Numbered from the stretch's first letter, positions 44,711 to 55,003 are shown. The stretch: DNA of 64,000 nt from Peptoniphilus asaccharolyticus DSM 20463 (GCF_900176115.1 NZ_FWWR01000009.1:1054001-1118000), one strand, 5' to 3'. Notes: a model not told the origin generated them from the letters alone. A program made the numbers and translations.

Positions 44711-45936
44711 ATGCCCACATCCCTTCTGTAATAAGCACCTTTAAAATGTATCTTCTCAACATCTTCATAAGCCATCTTTGTAGCTTCTTCTCTTGTCTTA
44801 CCATGTCCTATAACCATTAGCACACGTCCACCTGATGTGTAAAATTTGCCATCTTTAAGAGCTGTGCCTGAGTGAACTACTGTAGAATTTTTGACATCTT
44901 CTATTCCAGTAATTTCATATCCTTTTACGTAGTCAGCTGGGTATCCTCCAGAAACCATCATAACCCCTGTATAATACTCTTCATTATATTTAAAATCTTC
45001 TTCTTTAAGAGTTCCGTCGATTGCTTTTTCTACAAGCTCAAGCAAACTTGAATCAAGCTTCTCCATTATGACTTCTGCTTCAGGATCTCCAAATCTCACG
45101 TTGAACTCTAAGACATAAGGTTTTTCAACCACCATAAACCCAACGAAAAGTATTCCTGTGTAGTTGAAATTATCTTTTTCAAGTCCCGCTGAAATCTCAT
45201 CCAAGATTTCTCTAATTTGATCTTTCAACTCACTTGACATATCTTCAACCGGTATTATGTTTCCAACTCCACCTGTATTTGCTCCTGTGTTTCCTTCGCC
45301 TATCTTCTTATAGTCTCTGGCATATTCAAAAGGATAAATTTTGTTGTGAGAAACCATACATATAGCAGATATTTCGTTTCCATCTAAGAATTCTTCAATT
45401 ACAACTCTGTCAGAATTCATCTTCTCTTCTACAAAAATATCTTTTAGAGCATCTTCAGCACTTTTTTTATCCTCCGCTATTGTTACTCCCTTTCCAAGAC
45501 ATAGTCCATCTGCTTTTATAACTATAGGGTAGTTTACTTGGTCTAAGTATTCCATCGCCTTTTCATACTCAAAGAAAGTTGCATACTTTGCAGTAGATAT
45601 ATCGTGTCTTACTAAAAACTCTTTAGTGAAATCTTTGCTCGCTTCAAATTGAGCCCCCATTTTTTTTACACCAAATATTTTTAGTCCATCTTCTTCAAAT
45701 TTATCAACTATTCCTAAGCAAAGAGGATTTTCAGGCCCTACAATAGTCAAATCTATAGCCTTTTCCTTTGTAAATTCAACTAGGGCATCTATATTCTCTG
45801 GATCGATATCTACATTTGTAGCAAATGCACTTGTACCACCGTTTCCCTTAGCTGCAAAGAGTTCTACTCCATCTTTAGACAATTTTTTTAATATACTGTA
45901 CTCTCTTCCGCCATTTCCTATAACAAGTACTTTCAT
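44707..45936 (-). CDS. purD: Phosphoribosylamine-glycine ligase
   Basis: This ATP-grasp enzyme forms GAR from phosphoribosylamine and glycine. VIGNGGREYSIL opens the N domain. IKADGLCLGKGVTI and the acidic metal loop EFNVRFGDPEAEV are the ATP-grasp signatures. The length of 409 is typical. It overlaps both neighbours by 4 bp. Confidence 0.95.
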   Translation of the reverse strand: MKVLVIGNGGREYSILKKLSKDGVELFAAKGNGGTSAFATNVDIDPENIDALVEFTKEKAIDLTIVGPENPLCLGIVDKFEEDGLKIFGVKKMGAQFEASKDFTKEFLVRHDISTAKYATFFEYEKAMEYLDQVNYPIVIKADGLCLGKGVTIAEDKKSAEDALKDIFVEEKMNSDRVVIEEFLDGNEISAICMVSHNKIYPFEYARDYKKIGEGNTGANTGGVGNIIPVEDMSSELKDQIREILDEISAGLEKDNFNYTGILFVGFMVVEKPYVLEFNVRFGDPEAEVIMEKLDSSLLELVEKAIDGTLKEEDFKYNEEYYTGVMMVSGGYPADYVKGYEITGIEDVKNSTVVHSGTALKDGKFYTSGGRVLMVIGHGKTREEATKMAYEDVEKIHFKGAYYRRDVGI

Positions 45937-46487
45937 TTGCTCTCCTCCAAAACCTTTTGAACAGTCTTTACAATCAATTCATGTTCCACTTCCAACACTC
46001 TCTTCGCCAAACTCTTAGCTGTGTCTTTATCTTCAACCTTAACACACTCTTGAAGTATTATCGGACCTGCATCAGCCTCTTCGTTTACAAAATGAGTGGT
46101 AACTCCCGTCACTTTACATCCTCTATCCAAAACTGCTTGATGCACTTTTTCTCCATGCATTCCCTTTCCACAAAAAGATGGTATTAGAGATGGATGGATA
46201 TTTATAATTCTATTTGGATAGGCTTCTATAACTTTCTTAGGTAAAATTTTTAAGTAACCAAGAAGAAGTATATAATCTACTTCTTCTCTCTTTAAAGTAT
46301 TTAAAATCTCATCAAAATCATTTGAAACTAATTTTCTGTCTGCAAATTCAAGCCCTTCTGCATTACAATTTGAAATTACTATTGATATTTCAGCATCTAT
46401 CTTTCCCTCTTCAATAGCATTTTTCACAGCTAAGTAGTTTGAACCCCTTCCAGAAATAAAAACTGCAAGTTTAGAATTTGATTTCAA
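45933..46487 (-). CDS. purN: Phosphoribosylglycinamide formyltransferase
   Basis: This 10-formyl-THF-dependent GAR transformylase is 184 residues long. VFISGRGSNYLAV binds phosphate. The catalytic Asn-His-Asp set is seen as NIHPSLIPSF, with His in GVTTHFVNEEADAGPII. The start is TTG with AGAGG 8 nt upstream, overlapping the purM end by 17 bp. Confidence 0.94.
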   Translation of the reverse strand: MKSNSKLAVFISGRGSNYLAVKNAIEEGKIDAEISIVISNCNAEGLEFADRKLVSNDFDEILNTLKREEVDYILLLGYLKILPKKVIEAYPNRIINIHPSLIPSFCGKGMHGEKVHQAVLDRGCKVTGVTTHFVNEEADAGPIILQECVKVEDKDTAKSLAKRVLEVEHELIVKTVQKVLEESK

Positions 46488-47478
46488 GTTTAGTACCTCT
46501 TATCTCTCCAATTTTAAAAGCTTTATAATCTTTAAAATGTTCAATCACTTTTTCTTCATCTTCGCTATCAACCACAAGCACCATGCCTATTCCACAGTTA
46601 AAAGCTCTTAACATCTCTTCAGTTTCAACTCCGCCAAGCTCTTGTAGTCTTTCAAATAACCTAGGCATCTTGTAGTTTGTCAAATCAATTTCTGCTCCGT
46701 GTCCGTTTAGAGCTCTTGGAATATTTTCGTAAAGTCCTCCACCAGTTATATTAGCTATCGCCTTAACTTTAACTTTCTCTAATAGATCAAGTACATCTCT
46801 TACATATATTCTTGTCGGTGCTAAAAGACCTTCTTTTACACTAACTCCATCATATAACTCATCTTCAATGTCCAATCCGGCTTTTTCAAATACAATTTTT
46901 CTGACAAGTGAAAATCCGTTTGAATGAACTCCTGAAGACTCAAGACCTATTACAATGTCTCCACCTTTTATAGTACTTCCATTGATTATATCTTCTCTAT
47001 CTACAACTCCAACCACAAATCCAGCCAAGTCATAATCTTCTTCACCATACATATCAGGCATCTCAGCAGTTTCTCCACCAATTAAAGAACAATCTGATAT
47101 CTCACATCCCTTTGCAATTCCCTCAACTATATTTGCCATCTTAGATGGTTCAAGTCTTCCTGTTGCAATATAGTCTAAGAAAAATAAAGGCTTTGCCCCT
47201 TGACATATAACGTCATTAACACACATTGCAACAAGGTCTATACCACAAGAATTGTGAATACCTGCCTTTTGTGCAATTAAAAGTTTTGTTCCAACTCCAT
47301 CAGAGCCACTTACCAATACAGGATTTTTATATCTTTCTGTATCTAAGTTGAACATAGCTCCAAATCCACCTACACCAGATAAAACATCTCTGCTGTAAGT
47401 CTTTTCACACATTTTTTTGATTAGAGAAACTTCTTCATAGCCTCTCTCTACATCCACACCTGCGTCACTGTATTTCAT
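46471..47478 (-). CDS. purM: Phosphoribosylformylglycinamidine cyclo-ligase (AIR synthetase)
   Basis: The 335-residue ATP-dependent enzyme closes the imidazole ring. YSDAGVDVERGYEEV at the N-terminus, GVGTKLLIA, GGETAEMPDMY and ITGGGLYENIPR are family hallmarks. It overlaps purE by 1 bp (TAATG). Confidence 0.96.
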   Translation of the reverse strand: MKYSDAGVDVERGYEEVSLIKKMCEKTYSRDVLSGVGGFGAMFNLDTERYKNPVLVSGSDGVGTKLLIAQKAGIHNSCGIDLVAMCVNDVICQGAKPLFFLDYIATGRLEPSKMANIVEGIAKGCEISDCSLIGGETAEMPDMYGEEDYDLAGFVVGVVDREDIINGSTIKGGDIVIGLESSGVHSNGFSLVRKIVFEKAGLDIEDELYDGVSVKEGLLAPTRIYVRDVLDLLEKVKVKAIANITGGGLYENIPRALNGHGAEIDLTNYKMPRLFERLQELGGVETEEMLRAFNCGIGMVLVVDSEDEEKVIEHFKDYKAFKIGEIRGTKLEIKF

Positions 47479-47927
47479 TATCTTACTGACTCCTTCTCTT
47501 GTTCCAATTTAAACTCTTGAAGTTTTGCTTTTAACTCATCATCATAAATTGCAAGCATTTGAGTTGCTAATATTGCGGCATTTTCTCCGCCGTCAATTGC
47601 AACAGTGGCTACAGGCACTCCCTTTGGCATTTGTACTGTTGAAAGTAGTGAGTCAAGTCCATCCATTGTAGAACTCTTAGCCGGGATTCCTATTACAGGC
47701 TTAATAGAAAGTCCTGCTATAACACCTGCAAGATGTGCCGCCTTACCTGCTATGGCAATGAATATTTCTGCTTCTGTGTTTGTTACATATTCTACCAATG
47801 CATTATGAGCTCTGTGTGCTGATATTACTCTAACTTCATGTTCAATACCAAAGTAATTTAATTTTTCAGTAACCTTGTCTGCTATCTTTTGATCTGATGA
47901 ACTTCCCATTATAACTGCTACTCTCAT
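47478..47927 (-). CDS. purE: N5-CAIR mutase, class I
   Basis: VAVIMGSSSDQKIADKV with the conserved GSSSD phosphate loop, ISAHRAHN, and GKAAHLAGVIAGL identify PurE class I. I start at ATG 47927, which has GAGGT 6 nt upstream; an in-frame ATG at 47939 lies inside that site. No purK is next to it. It is first in purE-purM-purN-purD-purH, directly below a riboswitch. Confidence 0.93.
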   Translation of the reverse strand: MRVAVIMGSSSDQKIADKVTEKLNYFGIEHEVRVISAHRAHNALVEYVTNTEAEIFIAIAGKAAHLAGVIAGLSIKPVIGIPAKSSTMDGLDSLLSTVQMPKGVPVATVAIDGGENAAILATQMLAIYDDELKAKLQEFKLEQEKESVR

Positions 47928-47942
47928 TATATACCTCATTTC

Positions 47943-48080
47943 TTTTTTTCAAAAAAATAAGCCCAAGAAGAGAAGGTCGAACCTCCCCTCCTGGGCTTTT
48001 ATCCCTTAGGTGTAATATCTATCGATATCCATATCGCTAGGTCCTTAGCATTAGCTCGGATCCCTAGATATGCTTCCAGT
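47943..48080 (-). promoter_or_regulatory. ykkC-type riboswitch, probably PRPP (ykkC-2b), with terminator
   Basis: On the minus strand the aptamer shows TCTAGGGATCCGAGC (about 48060-48074), GGACCTAGCG, and then ACACCTAAGGGATAAAAGCC and CAGGAGG. These are the conserved ykkC blocks, and the last closely resembles the PRPP class. AGCCCA...TGGGCT then forms a terminator hairpin with TTCG loop and T7 (about 47946-47986) that overlaps the aptamer's 3' part. PRPP binding would prevent termination and turn purEMNDH on; placement before purine synthesis genes supports PRPP over guanidine or ppGpp. Confidence 0.82.
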
Positions 48081-48081
48081 T

Positions 48082-49551
<1,470 letters not shown>

Positions 49552-49559
49552 TCAACTCA

Positions 49560-49588
49560 AATTTACAATAACCTTTAACCCTTGTCAA
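49560..49588 (-). promoter_or_regulatory. Promoter of guaB
   Basis: On the minus strand TTGACA (49583-49588) and TAAATT (49560-49565) are spaced exactly 17 bp, about 27 bp before the guaB ATG at 49533. AAAGGGGTG precedes the start. Confidence 0.75.
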
Positions 49589-49684
49589 GTTATTTAGATT
49601 AAATTATCAGTTTATTGCCGTTGTTTTAAAATAAATTAGTTTTTTTATAACTTTTTAATAATTTTTTATTGCTTTGAAAATAAA

Positions 49685-49708
49685 AAAGACACTTTAAAAG
49701 TGCCTTAC
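49685..49708 (-). terminator. Terminator of barnase-barstar unit
   Basis: AAGACACTTTAAAAGTGCCTT (49686-49706, written here as AAGACACTTT and AAAGTGCCTT arms) forms a hairpin overlapping the barstar stop codon. On the minus strand it runs into TTTTTTATTTT. Confidence 0.7.
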
Positions 49709-49968
49709 CAACTTATTTTTACTTCTACATCGTACTCAGATAAATCTCCAAAAATATCCAAAATTTTTAATCCATATTCACCGAGTTTTCTTGGAATTTC
49801 TCTTGCATTCTTGATTATTATTGCGACATTATCCAAATCTGTGAGTTCATCCCAAAGTGCATCTAAATTATTTCCAAAATATTCAGAAAACTTAAACTCA
49901 TCTCTAAGATACTCATAAGCCTTCTCAACTGTTTCAAATTTAGCGCCATCTACTATATATATATTCAT
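49705..49968 (-). CDS. Barstar-family RNase inhibitor
   Basis: The 87-residue protein matches barstar: YIVDGAKFETVEKAYEYLRD, then FGNNLDALWDELTDL, the conserved inhibitor segment containing the Asp that plugs the barnase active site. I start at ATG 49968 with AGAGGTGG upstream; a GTG at 49977 lies in that site. It directly follows the barnase gene (11 bp) and would protect the cytosol from the enzyme. Confidence 0.88.
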   Translation of the reverse strand: MNIYIVDGAKFETVEKAYEYLRDEFKFSEYFGNNLDALWDELTDLDNVAIIIKNAREIPRKLGEYGLKILDIFGDLSEYDVEVKISW

Positions 49969-49979
49969 AATTTCCACCT

Positions 49980-50444
49980 CTAATATACCCTTTTAAAAGT
50001 CTCATAATGGTCTTTCGTATAATATATAAAACCATCGTCAGAGTATATAATTCTAACCGGACCTCTGTTTTGAGAATAACCTTCTATTAGATCTGCCTCG
50101 TAGTATTTTCTCCCTGGTACTTCAGGAAGTTTTCCCTCTCTATTTCCAAATTTATCTCCACCAATTACCAAACCTTGGTTATCTTTTACTGACCAGTTCA
50201 TATCTTTGGCTTCTCTTTTGGTTATATAATTTGATGGCAATTTTCCATATTGATGAATATACTCTGCCACATCTTCTTTTTCATAATAATATTCATCTTC
50301 GTATAAAACTCTCTCTTCGCCTTTTTGCGTTGCACTACTCTGAGTGTTTACATCTGTCTGATTGGACTCTATGCCACAACCAACTGCAAACAACATTATA
50401 AGTAGTGTAAAATACAAAGTTATATTTCTTAAAAACTTTTTCAA
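49980..50444 (-). CDS. Barnase-family secreted or lipid-anchored ribonuclease
   Basis: An N-terminal hydrophobic segment (residues 8-22) ends in AVGC, an atypical lipobox with Cys23. After a linker, residues ~55-154 align with barnase: AEYIHQYGKLPSNYITKREA, IGGDKFGNREGKLP, and the catalytic set Glu116 (base), Arg127, Arg131 and His146 (acid). It is a guanyl-preferring extracellular RNase. Retention on the membrane is suggested by the Cys but not certain. It lies upstream of barstar, which is the usual pairing for toxin and immunity protein. Confidence 0.9.
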   Translation of the reverse strand: MKKFLRNITLYFTLLIMLFAVGCGIESNQTDVNTQSSATQKGEERVLYEDEYYYEKEDVAEYIHQYGKLPSNYITKREAKDMNWSVKDNQGLVIGGDKFGNREGKLPEVPGRKYYEADLIEGYSQNRGPVRIIYSDDGFIYYTKDHYETFKRVY

Positions 50445-50458
50445 TAAAAACCCTCTAT

Positions 50459-51640
50459 TTATAGTTCATTTAATAATTTTTCAGCCACTGCAACCATACT
50501 CAAAACCCCTGTAAATATAGCTTCTTCATTTGCAATAAACTTATCAGAATGCAGTGGAGCATTATCCCTATCTTTAAATCCAACGCCAAGTCTATACATA
50601 GCCGAAGGAACGTAGGCAGAATAATATGCAAAATCTTCTGAACCCATTGTCGGTTCAGGATTTTCTATATAATTCTCATCTCCTAAAACTTCACGACATG
50701 CTCTCTCAATAAGCACCGAAACACTTCTATCATTGTATGAAACAGGAACTCCCTTGTGTATTTTAACTTCTGAACTCCCTCTCATAGACTTAGAAACATT
50801 TTCTACAACTTCTTCTATTCTCTTGTGAACATACTCTCTAGTCTCTTCTGACAATGTCCTTATTGAGCCCTTTAACTCAACTTCTGACGGTATTTTATTT
50901 GATACATCTCCACCATTTATAACTGCAAAGCTAATGACTGCTGAGTCCAAAGCAGACAATTCACGAGCCACAATACTTTGTATAGCAACTATTATATTGC
51001 CCGCAATCACTATTGGGTCTATCGTTTTTTCAGGATGAGCCGCATGCCCACCTCTTCCAATTACCCTTATATCAAACCTGTCCGAAGAAGCTCCCATCTT
51101 TCCATGTCTATGAAAAATTTTACCAGCTTCTATATGAGGCCAAGAGTGTAAACCAAATATTGCAACTGGCTTAGGATTTTCCAAAGCACCATTTTCAATC
51201 ATATACTTTGCTCCAATCCCCTTTTCTTCAGCTGGCTGGAATATCAATTTTACAGTCCCATTTAATTCATTTCTATGCTTATTTAATATATATGCACTCC
51301 CCAAGAGAGATATAGTGTGAATATCATGTCCACACGCGTGCATAATTCCATCTATTTTAGAAGCATATTCAAGATTTGTACGCTCTTCAATATGTAAGGC
51401 ATCTATATCAGCCCTTATCGCAACACACTTCTCGTAATTACCCCTTATAATTGCAACAACACCTGTATCTTTAACTTTTTCTATCTCGTAAATTCCAAAA
51501 TCTTTTAAAGTATCTATTATTAAATCTGTTGTTTTAAATTCTTCCATTCCAGTTTCAGGATTCATATGAATTTTTCTTCTACTCGAAATAAATTCAGGTA
51601 ATTTTTCCGCAATTTCATCTTTGATCAATTCAAAATCCAT
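50459..51640 (-). CDS. M20-family amidohydrolase
   Basis: The 393-residue metal-dependent peptidase/amidohydrolase has RADIDALHI, metal ligands in HACGHD (~residues 101-106), catalytic Glu in FQPAEE and the dimerisation-domain start GRGGHAAHPEKTIDP. This group includes hippurate hydrolase, N-acetyl-amino acid and N-acyl-aminoacyl hydrolases, and AbgB. The substrate is open. It sits 14 bp upstream of the barnase gene on the same strand. Confidence 0.9.
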   Translation of the reverse strand: MDFELIKDEIAEKLPEFISSRRKIHMNPETGMEEFKTTDLIIDTLKDFGIYEIEKVKDTGVVAIIRGNYEKCVAIRADIDALHIEERTNLEYASKIDGIMHACGHDIHTISLLGSAYILNKHRNELNGTVKLIFQPAEEKGIGAKYMIENGALENPKPVAIFGLHSWPHIEAGKIFHRHGKMGASSDRFDIRVIGRGGHAAHPEKTIDPIVIAGNIIVAIQSIVARELSALDSAVISFAVINGGDVSNKIPSEVELKGSIRTLSEETREYVHKRIEEVVENVSKSMRGSSEVKIHKGVPVSYNDRSVSVLIERACREVLGDENYIENPEPTMGSEDFAYYSAYVPSAMYRLGVGFKDRDNAPLHSDKFIANEEAIFTGVLSMVAVAEKLLNEL

Positions 51641-51656
51641 ATTCTCCCCCCTCTAT

Positions 51657-52133
51657 TTATTTATGGTATGGAAATCCGTTTATTATTCTAAAACCTCTGT
51701 ATATTTGCTCAATCAATATAAGTCTCATGAGTTGGTGTGGAAATGTCATCTTAGAAAAAGATAATTTATACTGACATGCATTCAACACCTCTTGTGACAA
51801 TCCTAGAGAACCACCTATTATAAAATTTATAGTTGAGGCTTCCATTGTTATGTCAGAGATTTTGGACGCAAACTCTTCTGAAGTTAGAGTCTTTCCTTTT
51901 AAATCAAGTGCAATACTGTAATCCGAATTGGAAACGTACTTTAAAAGTTTTTCTCCTTCTCTCTGCTTAACTTTTAGCTCTTCACTTTCTGATAATTTTT
52001 CCGGTGCTGGTTCGTCAGGTACTTCTACAATTTTGATATTACAATGAGGAGTCAACCTCTTGGCGAACTCCTCTATTCCCATCAATATATATTTTTCCTT
52101 AACTTTTCCGACAGCTAAGATATTTATATTCAT
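51657..52133 (-). CDS. rlmH: 23S rRNA (pseudouridine1915-N3)-methyltransferase
   Basis: This SPOUT-family enzyme uses SAM to methylate pseudouridine 1915 in helix 69. Family motifs are ILAVGKVKEKYI at the N-terminus, FIIGGSLGLSQEV, and the C-terminal EQIYRGFRIINGFPYHK. The length of 158 is standard. It overlaps the tpx stop by 1 bp (TAATG). Confidence 0.96.
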   Translation of the reverse strand: MNINILAVGKVKEKYILMGIEEFAKRLTPHCNIKIVEVPDEPAPEKLSESEELKVKQREGEKLLKYVSNSDYSIALDLKGKTLTSEEFASKISDITMEASTINFIIGGSLGLSQEVLNACQYKLSFSKMTFPHQLMRLILIEQIYRGFRIINGFPYHK

Positions 52134-52642
52134 TATGCGTTTAACTCTTCCACTGCCTTAAGAGCTGCATCAAAATTTACTTCGTTAGTAACTTCTTCAA
52201 CAAACTCAACATATTTTACAATGCCTTCTCTGTCAATTACCACAACACCTCTTGATAGAAGTTTTAATTCGTCTATTAAGAATCCAAATTTTTCTCCAAA
52301 TTCACGGTCTTTATAGTCTGAAATAATCTTTGCATTTTCAATTCCTTCAGCTGCACAGAATCTACCTTGTGCAAATGGAAGGTCAACTGTAACTGTATAA
52401 ATTACAACATCATCTGAAAGTTGAGTTGCCTTTTCGTTAAATGTTCTCGCTTGAATTGCACAAACTCCTGTATCAATAGATGGAGCTACTGAATAGATTA
52501 CTATCTTTCCCTTTAAATCTTCTGAATTAAATTCTGAAAGGTCCGGATTTACCGCCTTAAATTCAGGTGCTCTGTCTCCAACTTTAATTTCTTTTCCCAC
52601 TAATGTTAATGGATTTCCGCCAAATTTTATGTTCAATTTCAA
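52133..52642 (-). CDS. tpx: Thiol peroxidase, atypical 2-Cys peroxiredoxin
   Basis: It reduces hydroperoxides with thioredoxin. The peroxidatic Cys is in PSIDTGVCAIQ (about residue 60) and the resolving Cys in GRFCAAEGI (about 94), the Tpx pattern. The length of 169 is typical. GAGGAGG-like sequence precedes the ATG. First gene of a tpx-rlmH unit, useful for oxygen tolerance in an anaerobe. Confidence 0.94.
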   Translation of the reverse strand: MKLNIKFGGNPLTLVGKEIKVGDRAPEFKAVNPDLSEFNSEDLKGKIVIYSVAPSIDTGVCAIQARTFNEKATQLSDDVVIYTVTVDLPFAQGRFCAAEGIENAKIISDYKDREFGEKFGFLIDELKLLSRGVVVIDREGIVKYVEFVEEVTNEVNFDAALKAVEELNA

Positions 52643-52744
52643 TTCCTCCTCATTTTTTTATATTTATATCCATTTTATAACATAGATACTCATATTATCT
52701 AAATTAATTATGGTATAATTATTTTTAATTATCGGAGGTATCTT

Positions 52745-53923
52745 ATGAAATATAAACACAAAGCAGTAGTTTTAGGAACTAACTATTACATAGGTCTTGC
52801 TGCGGTAAGAAATCTTGGTAGAAATGGAGTGCACGTTACAACCATTGATTATGAACCATCCCACTACGGAGTATCTAAATATGTAAACGAAAGACTTATT
52901 GCTCCTCACTACAAAAATGAAGAAAAAGAACTTGTAAAGTTTTTAATAGATTATTCAAAAAAACAAATTGCTAAACCAGTCCTATTCCCAACTGCAGACT
53001 TGTATGTTGAGTTTATGGAAAATAATTTTGATGAACTTAAAAAATACTATCTATGGCCAAACGACCAAAAAGGTCTCCTTGCAGAATTGATGGATAAAGA
53101 AAGTCTTTTAAAATATACTAAGCCTTTAAATATCCCAACACCTGAAATAATTCCAATGGATGAACCAAATTTATATGAAAGAGCAACTGAAGAACTTGGC
53201 TACCCTTGTGTATTAAAACCTCGTGACTCAATGCCATTTGTAAATCTCTATAGAGAAAAAATGTTCTTTATCAATTCAGAAGAAGAACTTAGAGAAAAAA
53301 TGGAAATCTGTAAAAGAGATAATCAAGATGTCTTTGTGCAACGTATAGTCAAAGGCCCTGAAAGCAACTGTTACTCTTTTGATATGTATATGCAAGACAA
53401 CGAAGTTAAGGCATTTTTAACCACATCTAAAATCAGACAGTGGCCAATAAATTTCGGTGCCAGCACATACGCTAAGCAAGAGTACATTCCTGAATTATAC
53501 GACCTATGCTCACCCCTTTTCAAAAGTGTAAACTACAAAGGCTTTGCCGAAGTTGAACTTAAAAGAGACGAGAGAAATAACAAAATATACTTAGTAGAAG
53601 TGAATGTAAGATTTATAAACTTTACTGAAATGTTATGCCAACTTGGATTCAACTCTCCTATGATGTATTTCTTAGACTCCACTGGAGAAAAAGTTTCCGG
53701 CGCTCAAATAAGAACAAATACGGAAACTTATTGGAAATATAAATATGAAGACATCCCTGCTATCAAAAGATATTTGAGCACAGGACAGATGACTTGGGGC
53801 AAAATCATTTCAGATTACAGATTCAAAAAAGTTAGCTCAACTTGGGCAAGTGACGATATAGGTCCTGGCTGGAGCTTCTTTAAATGGGCAATAAGCAGTA
53901 AATTAAAAAGAATGTTTAAATAA
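52745..53923 (+). CDS. ATP-grasp carboxylate-amine ligase
   Basis: The 392-residue protein has an N-terminal Rossmann-like pre-ATP-grasp domain (AVVLGTNYYIGLAAVRNLGR), the ATP-binding strand YPCVLKPRDSMPF and the metal loop YLVEVNVRFINFTEM. It joins a carboxylate to an amine using ATP. Overall organisation resembles the D-aspartate ligases that make peptidoglycan cross-bridges and other single-gene ATP-grasp ligases. The specific substrate is not decided. It is monocistronic with GGAGGT upstream. Confidence 0.75.
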   Translation: MKYKHKAVVLGTNYYIGLAAVRNLGRNGVHVTTIDYEPSHYGVSKYVNERLIAPHYKNEEKELVKFLIDYSKKQIAKPVLFPTADLYVEFMENNFDELKKYYLWPNDQKGLLAELMDKESLLKYTKPLNIPTPEIIPMDEPNLYERATEELGYPCVLKPRDSMPFVNLYREKMFFINSEEELREKMEICKRDNQDVFVQRIVKGPESNCYSFDMYMQDNEVKAFLTTSKIRQWPINFGASTYAKQEYIPELYDLCSPLFKSVNYKGFAEVELKRDERNNKIYLVEVNVRFINFTEMLCQLGFNSPMMYFLDSTGEKVSGAQIRTNTETYWKYKYEDIPAIKRYLSTGQMTWGKIISDYRFKKVSSTWASDDIGPGWSFFKWAISSKLKRMFK

Positions 53924-53925
53924 AA

Positions 53926-53950
53926 ATGACACATCATGATGCTGTGTCAT
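53926..53950 (+). other. Hairpin after ATP-grasp gene
   Basis: ATGACACA (53926-53933) pairs with TGTGTCAT (53943-53950) just past the stop, with no T run. It may be a weak terminator. From here to 54130 I see no gene. Confidence 0.45.
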
Positions 53951-54131
53951 GATTATGACAACGTCATATATTAACTATGTAAACTTGATTTCAAACTCTC
54001 TACTAGAGAAACAAGATCTTTATATCAAAGTCAAATTATAGGAGTTATTAAAAAGAATTCATATGAAACTAGTAAGACCAAATAAAAAATTCATAAATCA
54101 ATATATTGGCGCTATAAATTAAAATAAAAAA

Positions 54132-54245
54132 TACCGACCTAATGCTGAGTGTTTATAAGGAAGTATTCTAAAAACACAGTAAAATCGGTATTGCAAGGGT
54201 GAAAATAGGCACTGACCAAATTGGTTGGTGTCTATTTTTCTGCAA
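54132..54245. other. Two tandem stem-loops at the left edge of the R-M island
   Basis: The first pairs AATACCGA with TCGGTATT and, inside, GTGTTT with AAACAC (about 54132-54193). The second (54191-54245) pairs TTGCA with TGCAA and AAAATAGGCAC with GTGTCTATTTT around CCAAATTGG. They lie just upstream of TnpV homology and mark a change to higher-GC sequence, so they may be an element end or attenuators. Confidence 0.5.
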
Positions 54246-54306
54246 TCGGCACATTTTTTTATCTTTTGTAAAATGTAATTACACAAAAACAAAGGAAGAT
54301 TTTTCA

Positions 54307-54678
54307 ATAAAATCTATTTATGAAAATCTTGGCGGAACTTATAAAGCGAACGGTGATTACAGGCTTCCCACACTGGCACTACCAAAAGAAGAACAGTTTG
54401 AAATTGGTATGTGGGGACAGCGATACCGCAGATATCTGAAAGAAAATCATCGCATTATTTACTACAACTATTTGACCAAAGGTACCCTCAACAAACACCT
54501 CAAAGAGATAGATACACGAGCTGAAGAAATGTTTCAGCAGCTTGTAAAATCACTTGCCAAGAAAGAAAATGTTACAGAAAGTCTGAAAGACAAAGATATG
54601 ATGTTATGGGTTCAGAAGATGAATAACATCCGAAATCGAACAAGTGAAATCTTTAACACGGAAGTGATATTTGTATGA
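54307..54678 (+). CDS. tnpV: TnpV-like transposon-encoded protein, start codon apparently lost
   Basis: IYENLGGTYKANGDYRLPTL, then IGMWGQRYRRYLKENHR and EMFQQLVKSLA, and the end IRNRTSEIFNTEVIFV match TnpV of Tn4451-type mobilisable elements; its function is uncertain. The family start should be M-K-S-I-Y-E, but codon 54307 is ATA. The only upstream in-frame start (GTG 54199) runs through a stem-loop and adds unrelated residues, so it is probably an inactive remnant or uses a rare start. It overlaps the next small ORF by 4 bp (ATGA). Confidence 0.75.
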   Translation: MKSIYENLGGTYKANGDYRLPTLALPKEEQFEIGMWGQRYRRYLKENHRIIYYNYLTKGTLNKHLKEIDTRAEEMFQQLVKSLAKKENVTESLKDKDMMLWVQKMNNIRNRTSEIFNTEVIFV

Positions 54679-54848
54679 AAAAGTATCATATTTATCTTAC
54701 ATCAGAAGAAAGAAAACTAATAATTGAAAGCCTTATTTCAGAGAAAAACACTCTTATCTCGACAGGCAAATATACGGACTGTGTTGATGATGTTCTGCTT
54801 AAAATTCTGCAAGCTAAGAAGAAAAAAGTCAAAGTAATTTATACATAA
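54675..54848 (+). CDS. Small hypothetical protein downstream of tnpV
   Basis: This 57-residue protein begins MKKYHIYLTSEERKLII and has a basic tail (AKKKKVKVIYT). It overlaps tnpV by ATGA. The YLTSEER...I...LISEKN pattern resembles short ORFs that accompany TnpV in mobile elements. Function is unknown. Confidence 0.6.
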   Translation: MKKYHIYLTSEERKLIIESLISEKNTLISTGKYTDCVDDVLLKILQAKKKKVKVIYT

Positions 54849-55003
54849 CATAACGAAAAGGCACCTCCTTAGAAAAAAAGAATTCGTTGGTTGTGCCTTG
54901 TTTTGTATGAACCGAAGTTTTCTGCTTAATCTTAGCGAGCAGACCATTTGTGGATAGGTTTTTATCGTTAGTGTTGCACCCTGAGACCCAAATATGGTTG
55001 ATG

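Noticed and set aside
47943-48080. Guanidine-I or ppGpp riboswitch
   Set aside because: Core motifs are shared among ykkC classes, but the ACACC...GGGATAAAAGCC block and placement before purE favour PRPP. Not excluded without a covariance-model search.
54199-54306. N-terminal extension of TnpV
   Set aside because: The residues come from translating a stem-loop and do not resemble the family start.
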